Part shown: in pieces, positions 30,996 to 35,733 of the stretch
Layout: every line of letters begins with the position of its first letter
How positions within the stretch are numbered: position 1 is the stretch's first letter
Assembly (NCBI GenBank): GCA_963922705.1
Contig: CAWUJS010000012.1
Span: 1-35,733, forward strand
Reading direction: 5' to 3'
Length of the DNA: 35,733 bases
Source of the DNA: TMED27 sp963922705
GTDB taxonomy: Bacteria; Pseudomonadota; Alphaproteobacteria; Micavibrionales; Micavibrionaceae
Position numbers and translations under genes: made by a program
Notes under the pieces: model-generated
Databases searched by the model: none
The model's input: the letters and a program-made list of their open reading frames with translations, nothing else
What the model was told of the DNA's origin: nothing

Positions 30996-32475
30996 CGGCT
31001 TCTGCGGCTTTGATGATCGCTTTTGATTTGTGGACTGTTTCATCATATTCATATTGTGGATCGCTATCTGCGACGACGCCGCCGCCAGCTTGGACATAGA
31101 CTTTTCCATCTTTAACGAGGGATGTGCGTAGAGCGATGCAGGTATCAAGGTCTCCATTGCCAGAGAAATAGCCGATGCCGCCTGCGTAGATACCGCGCTT
31201 GTTTTTCTCTAATTCATCAATGATTTCCATCGCGCGGACTTTGGGAGCGCCGCTGACGGTTCCGGCGGGAAAGCCTGCGAAAAAGGCATCGACGCTGTCA
31301 CAATTTGCACGAAGGATGCCTTCGACATTCGAGACGATATGCATGACATGGGAGTAGCGTTCGATGATGAATTGATCGGTGATATCGATTGAGCCGAACT
31401 CAGCAACGCGGCCAACATCATTGCGTCCTAAATCGAGTAGCATGAGATGTTCTGCCATTTCTTTTTCATCGGCGAGGAGGTCATCTGCGTTGGCTTGGTC
31501 TTCGGTATCATCTGCGCCTCTTGGGCGGGTTCCGGCGATGGGGCGAATGGTGACTTTGTTGTTACGGACGCGCACCAGAATTTCAGGGGATGAGCCAACG
31601 ATTGAGAACCCTTCGAACGCCAGATGGAACATAAAGGGCGAAGGGTTTAGGCGGCGCAGGCTTCGATAGAGGTCAAATGACGGGAGGTCGAAATCAACGT
31701 GAAAGCGTTGTCCGGGAACGATCTGAAACGCTTCGCCTTGTTTGATGTATTCGATGGCTTTTGTGACGGCGGATTTATACTCGTCTTCGCTCATATTGGA
31801 TGAGACGGCAAGCGGTGTTTCAATGTTTGATGATGATTGTTTTAACTCATGGCTCAAAGCACTATCGAGCGTATCTATTGTGTTTTGAAGACGGCTATAG
31901 GCCTCGTTATAAACGGTTTTGGCATCTTTATCGCTGTTATTGGCGTGATCGTAAATGGGCGTTACGATAACAAGGTCATTCTTGACGTTATCAAAAATTG
32001 TCAGGATGGTTGGGCGGATCAGGATGCTGTCGGGAATGCCGATATCATCGGGATTATTGGCTGGGATATTTTCAATCAGGCGCACCATATCATAGCCGAG
32101 ATAGCCGAAAAGGCCGGATACCGCCATAGGCGGCAGCTTGTGATCATATTCATCAATATGGTTGGCTTTGATATAGGTGCGGAGCAGTTCTAGTGGGTTT
32201 CCCTTGAGAGTATGCGTTTTTCCATCATATGTGACGGAGACTTTTCCGTCATGACATGTCCATATCAGATCAGGTTTCAGCCCTATGATGGAATAGCGCC
32301 CGAGCGTTTTTCCACCTTCGACGGATTCATAAAGAAAACCGTATGGTTGATCTGCGCATAGTTTCAGATAGGCAGAAACCGGGGTCTCAGTATCTGCGGA
32401 TAATGTTTGCGTTAAGAGCTGTGTTTTTCCGTCTTGATAATTTTTTTCAAAGGTTTCGAAGCTTACTTCTGTCAT
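30964..32475 (-). CDS. trpE: Anthranilate synthase component I
   Basis: TrpE makes anthranilate from chorismate with ammonia from TrpG, the first committed step of the tryptophan branch. The 503-residue protein has the feedback-site region ESVEGGKTLGRYSIIGL. The chorismate-binding domain has IKQGEAFQIVPGQR, IRPIAGTRPRG, LMLLDLGRNDVGRV, FPAGTVSGAPKVRAMEII and YAGGIGYF. Length is normal. It lies 3 bases after the PpiD-like gene and should be expressed with it. It is cut off from trpGDC by the opposing yibQ gene. Confidence 0.97.
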   Translation of the reverse strand: MTEVSFETFEKNYQDGKTQLLTQTLSADTETPVSAYLKLCADQPYGFLYESVEGGKTLGRYSIIGLKPDLIWTCHDGKVSVTYDGKTHTLKGNPLELLRTYIKANHIDEYDHKLPPMAVSGLFGYLGYDMVRLIENIPANNPDDIGIPDSILIRPTILTIFDNVKNDLVIVTPIYDHANNSDKDAKTVYNEAYSRLQNTIDTLDSALSHELKQSSSNIETPLAVSSNMSEDEYKSAVTKAIEYIKQGEAFQIVPGQRFHVDFDLPSFDLYRSLRRLNPSPFMFHLAFEGFSIVGSSPEILVRVRNNKVTIRPIAGTRPRGADDTEDQANADDLLADEKEMAEHLMLLDLGRNDVGRVAEFGSIDITDQFIIERYSHVMHIVSNVEGILRANCDSVDAFFAGFPAGTVSGAPKVRAMEIIDELEKNKRGIYAGGIGYFSGNGDLDTCIALRTSLVKDGKVYVQAGGGVVADSDPQYEYDETVHKSKAIIKAAEAAIQKASINRQ

Positions 32476-32478
32476 AAA

Positions 32479-34374
32479 TTAAAAGCCTTCACCTTGTTCT
32501 TTTGCACCATAGACTTGCTGTAACAAGCGTGTATTGACCTTGGCAGGGTGCTTTTCAAGCTGTTTTTGCATATAGAGGCTCAAAAGCTCGTTTTGCATCT
32601 CTTGTTGTGTTTGGGTTTGTAGCTCTTCAATTGCTTTGTTGTTCGGTTCGTTTGGTTTTGTGATGTTTGTGACTTCCGCCAGCGCTATGCCTTCTTTGAT
32701 GTCGATTATGAAGTGCTCGCCTTTTTTAGCGTTAAAAATTGCATTGCGGGCGGATGGTGATAGTGGAGATTCTTCGTCATTGCGTTTAACGGCTTTAATG
32801 GTTTTAAAGCTTTTGCTCTTTTCTGTGGCGATTTCATCAATGGGGCTAAACGCTTTTTCTTTTTGCAATTCGATCAACATTTTACGGTTTGAGAGCTGGC
32901 GTTGATCTTTAATCCATTTTGCTTTTATGGCATCTTTAACTTCGGTGAAAGGCGTATAAGTTTTTGCTGTGATTGCGCCATTGTTGACCACGACAAATTT
33001 TCCGTCATTCAGTTCAAAGGCCGGGCTTGTCGCGCCTTCATCAAGTTCATAAACCGATTCGAGTATGTTCTGCGCGTCGCGTTCATAAATCGCCATTAAG
33101 GGTGTTTTTTGTTGCTCATCTCGCCCAAAGCGGGTGATCCCGGAGAATGTTTTAATTTCCAGGTCAAATTGCTCTTTTGCATCTTCGATGCTGCCGCCTG
33201 TGATAAAAAACTCATCAACCTCGTCTACGAGCTTATAAATTTCATCAATCAATTGATCCTGAATGATATCCTCGCGGATTTCTTTTTTGACGCTGTCAAA
33301 GGGCTTGACGGTTTCTTGTGTGATCATGGAAAGATTAACGACAGTCCATCCCAAGGGGGTTTTGACGGGTTCTAAAACACCAGTTTTTTCCGATGTGAAA
33401 ACGGGGGTTTTGAGTTCGTCCAGAATCTCATTTTCGCCAAAGGCTTTTGCCGGAATTATATCTGCTTTCAGGTTTTTGGCAGTCTCATTGAAATTCGAAG
33501 GCTTTAGCTTTTCAAAGGCGTTTTGTGCTTCTTCTTCGGATTTGAAAATTGCTTGTGTTACTGTTCTGGAGGCAGGCGTTGTGTAAAGGCTGATATCATT
33601 TTCGTAGATATCTTTGATCTCGCTCTCTTCGATTGTGATTGTCTTTTCAAGATTCTGCGTGTTGATTGCTCCGACGACAATATCCCGGCGTTCCGGTGAG
33701 GCGTAAGATTCTTTGGTCGCTTCATAAAGTTGTAAAAGCTGTTCTTCGGTAGGCTCTTCTATCTCTTTGAAATCCTTGTGTAGGAAAGCGAGATAACGGA
33801 TATCGCGTGTTTCATTATCATAGGCATAAAGCGTTTTTGCGAGTTTGGTTGGGGTATAAAGCGCGCCGGCCTCCATGGCATCGCCAAAAATGGAGAGTGT
33901 GCGCTCAGACAGAATTGTTGTTTTGAGTTCGCTTTCGCTAATGCCCTGGCTGCGTAGTAAATTGCCAAGTGCCTGTTCGGTTGACAGGCCGCTTGTAAGG
34001 GCAGGGGCGATGATATTTTTAATCTTTTCAATAACATAGTCTTCTGCGACCAGAATGTTGGATTCTCCTGCGGCGCGCATGAGTGAACGGCGGCTGATTT
34101 CCGAGGACAGTATTTGATCAAGATAGCCGAGGTTATAAGCCTGTTCAGGCGTTATTCCGACTTGAGCCAATGTTCGGCGTAGCACGCGGTCAAAGCTGTT
34201 GATGGAAACGGATTCGCGTCCGATTTTAACGACATCATTGCTGCTGACGCCGCCACGGAAAAAGCCGCCAACATCGGTAAAGACCAAACCGCCCCCGGCA
34301 AGGCATAAAATTCCGAGTAAAAAGAATTTTAATATACCGCCTTTTGCGCCGTCTCTTAATGCTCGCATTGCCAT
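32479..34374 (-). CDS. ppiD: PpiD-like periplasmic folding factor (SurA/parvulin family)
   Basis: A 631-residue protein anchored by one N-terminal membrane helix (about residues 15-33, GGILKFFLLGILCLAGGGLVF). A SurA_N-type helical domain follows (about 40-185, with NSFDRVLRRTLAQVGI). A parvulin-like segment is at about 230-355 and ends in KTPLGWTVVNLS, and a long C-terminal helical part completes it. This is the layout of PpiD, which helps newly exported proteins at the Sec channel. Prolyl isomerase activity is not certain, as many PpiD parvulin domains are inactive. GAGGTAA precedes ATG 34374. Co-transcription with trpE is a known alphaproteobacterial linkage. Confidence 0.88.
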   Translation of the reverse strand: MAMRALRDGAKGGILKFFLLGILCLAGGGLVFTDVGGFFRGGVSSNDVVKIGRESVSINSFDRVLRRTLAQVGITPEQAYNLGYLDQILSSEISRRSLMRAAGESNILVAEDYVIEKIKNIIAPALTSGLSTEQALGNLLRSQGISESELKTTILSERTLSIFGDAMEAGALYTPTKLAKTLYAYDNETRDIRYLAFLHKDFKEIEEPTEEQLLQLYEATKESYASPERRDIVVGAINTQNLEKTITIEESEIKDIYENDISLYTTPASRTVTQAIFKSEEEAQNAFEKLKPSNFNETAKNLKADIIPAKAFGENEILDELKTPVFTSEKTGVLEPVKTPLGWTVVNLSMITQETVKPFDSVKKEIREDIIQDQLIDEIYKLVDEVDEFFITGGSIEDAKEQFDLEIKTFSGITRFGRDEQQKTPLMAIYERDAQNILESVYELDEGATSPAFELNDGKFVVVNNGAITAKTYTPFTEVKDAIKAKWIKDQRQLSNRKMLIELQKEKAFSPIDEIATEKSKSFKTIKAVKRNDEESPLSPSARNAIFNAKKGEHFIIDIKEGIALAEVTNITKPNEPNNKAIEELQTQTQQEMQNELLSLYMQKQLEKHPAKVNTRLLQQVYGAKEQGEGF

Positions 34375-34413
34375 GGTGAATTACCTCTTTTTTAAATAAA
34401 TCCATTATTGTTT

Positions 34414-34493
34414 AACCACCAAGCCGCCAAGGCACCAAGCATAAAGTGTAAAAAAATATAAAAAAATCTTTGTGTCTTTGTGTCTTGGTGGTT
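34414..34493. repeat. 80-base inverted repeat with AACCACCAAG ends
   Basis: AACCACCAAG at 34414 and CTTGGTGGTT at 34484-34493 are exact inverted ends. Each arm continues with degenerate 7-8 base units (CCAAG/ACAAAG type) around an A-rich centre. This CCACCAAGACACAAAG pattern occurs in many unrelated bacterial genomes (from memory). It occupies nearly the whole gap between the divergent ppiD and tpiA genes. Confidence 0.8.
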
Positions 34494-34531
34494 CAATATC
34501 TTTGTTTGTAATGTTTGGAAATGGGTGAAAG

Positions 34532-35266
34532 ATGAAAAAACTAATTGCCGGAAACTGGAAGATGAATGGAGATTTGGCCGAGGCGCGGCAGCTCATTGCC
34601 GATATCGTAAATGGGCTTTATGATCGTGAGGAGTTACATGAAGTCTGTGATTTTCTGGTGTGTCCGCCTGCTTTGCATTTAGGGTCTGTACGGCATGCTT
34701 TGCAAGGCTATCCGAAGATTAAGTTTGGCGGGCAGGATTGCTCGTCCGAGGAAAACGGTGCGCATACGGGAGATATTTCTGCATCTATGCTTAAAGATTC
34801 CGGTTGTTCTTATGTCATTGTTGGGCATTCGGAACGCCGCAGCGATCATGCAGAGAGCGATGCAATCGTTAAGGCCAAGGCTTTGCAAGCTCTGGCGGCG
34901 GATTTGAAACCGGTTATTTGCGTCGGAGAGACTTTGGAAGAGCGCGAGGCGGGGAATGCGCTTGCGGTTGTGGAAATGCAGCTTAACGGGAGCTTGCCGG
35001 AGAGTAACCAATGGGGGGAGATCGTTGTGGCTTATGAGCCTGTCTGGGCGATTGGAACGGGCAAAGTCGCCAGCGTCGATGATATCAGGGATATGCATGC
35101 GAATATTCGTACGATTGTCGGCGAGGGGGTGCGGATTTTGTATGGCGGTTCCATGAAGCCGGAGAATGCGGGGGATATTCTGGCGATCCCGCATGTTGAT
35201 GGCGGCTTGATTGGTGGTGCGAGCCTGAAGGCCGAGAGCTTTATCGGGATTGCGAAGGCGGTTTGA
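34532..35266 (+). CDS. tpiA: Triosephosphate isomerase
   Basis: TpiA interconverts DHAP and glyceraldehyde 3-phosphate. The 244-residue TIM barrel has catalytic Lys10 in AGNWKMNG, His99 in IVGHSERR and Glu169 in AYEPVWAIGTGK. The phosphate-binding ILYGGSMKPENA and DGGLIGGASL are also present. GGTGAAAGATG precedes the start. Its promoter must lie in or next to the inverted repeat. In many alphaproteobacteria secG and pyrG follow tpiA. Here a 6-codon frame and then a convergent hypothetical gene follow instead. Confidence 0.97.
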   Translation: MKKLIAGNWKMNGDLAEARQLIADIVNGLYDREELHEVCDFLVCPPALHLGSVRHALQGYPKIKFGGQDCSSEENGAHTGDISASMLKDSGCSYVIVGHSERRSDHAESDAIVKAKALQALAADLKPVICVGETLEEREAGNALAVVEMQLNGSLPESNQWGEIVVAYEPVWAIGTGKVASVDDIRDMHANIRTIVGEGVRILYGGSMKPENAGDILAIPHVDGGLIGGASLKAESFIGIAKAV

Positions 35267-35285
35267 AAATGACAAAGGTTTTTAT

Positions 35286-35642
35286 TTAGCCGCCTGGATT
35301 CGGAACGATAATTGGACGTGTGCCGTAGCTTCCTGGATCAGCTGGTGCGGCTTCTCCAGCGCCTTGTTGTTCAATAACTGGTGGACGTGTGCCGATGCTT
35401 TGCATTCTTTCCATTCTTTCATCGATTTCTTGTAAGTCGTCTTTGAATACTAGCGGTATAGTTGCATCGAGCTCAAGAGTTTCTACAACAGCCTCCATAA
35501 CGGCCCTAGCTTGAGAAAAAACAGAATCTATGTTGCTCTCGTTAACATTCGCATCTGTGTTGAATGAATTCTCTGCTGGCCCCCACGATGTTCCATTTTG
35601 ATAAGATGATCCAACTACCATTGCTCCTTTTTGACCTAGCAT
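35286..35642 (-). CDS. Hypothetical protein, possibly a 5'-truncated gene
   Basis: A 118-residue frame with no recognised domain. Residues 1-35 are Ser/Asn-rich, about 40-85 look helical and acidic (SQARAVMEAVVETLELD, LQEIDERMERMQSIG), and the tail is Pro/Gly-rich with TRPPVIEQQ and TRPIIVPNPGG. The frame remains open for 24 codons upstream of ATG 35642, to a TAA near 35714, and that part reads like protein but contains no start codon. ATG 35642 has no Shine-Dalgarno sequence. AAGGAG lies only two bases before ATG 35621. Either the start is at one of these or the gene has lost its 5' end. It is tail to tail with tpiA, 19 bases apart. Confidence 0.45.
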   Translation of the reverse strand: MLGQKGAMVVGSSYQNGTSWGPAENSFNTDANVNESNIDSVFSQARAVMEAVVETLELDATIPLVFKDDLQEIDERMERMQSIGTRPPVIEQQGAGEAAPADPGSYGTRPIIVPNPGG

Positions 35643-35733
35643 ATGATTATCACTGTTGCTTAGCCATGCTGTAACTAGGTGTTTAGTCCCACGGTGTGGT
35701 GAAGTGGGTTGATTTTAAATCTATCCGGTTCTT

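Noticed and set aside
35269..35289. Six-codon frame MTKVFI after tpiA as a remnant of secG
   Set aside because: Too short to relate to any gene.

Overview
The window is mostly a dense block of housekeeping genes from an alphaproteobacterium. Base composition is moderate to slightly AT-rich by eye, with AT-rich intergenic stretches. The evidence for the class is the gene order (rpsB-tsf-pyrH-frr-uppS-cdsA-dxr-rseP-bamA-skp-lpxD-fabZ-lpxA-lpxI-lpxB, then gltA, gltX, comEC, lexA and trp genes), the use of LpxI rather than LpxH, and a direct-repeat LexA operator GTTC-N7-GTTC in front of lexA. A complete lipid A, Bam and Skp set shows a Gram-negative cell with lipopolysaccharide. The genus cannot be named from sequence alone.

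Layout. 1-2056 (-): an RTX calcium-binding protein, cut off by the window edge. 2057-2640: a repeat-bearing spacer with a probable 6S RNA just before the 5-formyl-THF cyclo-ligase gene. 2639-4062 (+): ygfA and ymdB. 4038-5134 (-): a response regulator and an unrecognised 170-residue partner. 5413-6171 (+): yebC. 6392-9748 (+): rpsB, tsf, pyrH, frr. 9779-10159 (+): an S23-type four-helix-bundle gene lodged between frr and uppS, with related 8-base repeats on both sides. 10165-21581 (+): isoprenoid and phospholipid genes (uppS, cdsA, dxr), then the envelope block (rseP, bamA, skp, lpxD, fabZ, lpxA, lpxI, lpxB). 21594-24409 (-): gltA and gltX. 24491-26563 (+): comEC. 26608-27264 (-): lexA. 27404-29761 (-): trpC, trpD, trpG. 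29823-30995 (+): a YibQ-type divergent polysaccharide deacetylase that separates trpGDC from trpE. 30964-34374 (-): trpE and a PpiD-like folding factor. 34532-35266 (+): tpiA. 35286-35642 (-): a weak hypothetical gene whose frame stays open upstream without a start codon.

The genes fit together as translation (S2, EF-Ts, RRF, GluRS), undecaprenyl and phospholipid precursors, outer-membrane assembly (RseP, BamA, Skp, PpiD-like protein) and the first acylation and disaccharide steps of lipid A. Central metabolism, tryptophan synthesis and the SOS repressor follow. The accessory signals are mostly small: at least four kinds of short palindromic or tandem repeat sit in gaps between core genes. 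In one case the repeat appears to supply the first dozen codons of an essential gene (uppS). I did not find a convincing new multi-gene defence or biosynthetic system. The least explained items are the S23/8-base repeat insertion, the response-regulator partner, the orphan yibQ and the two window ends.
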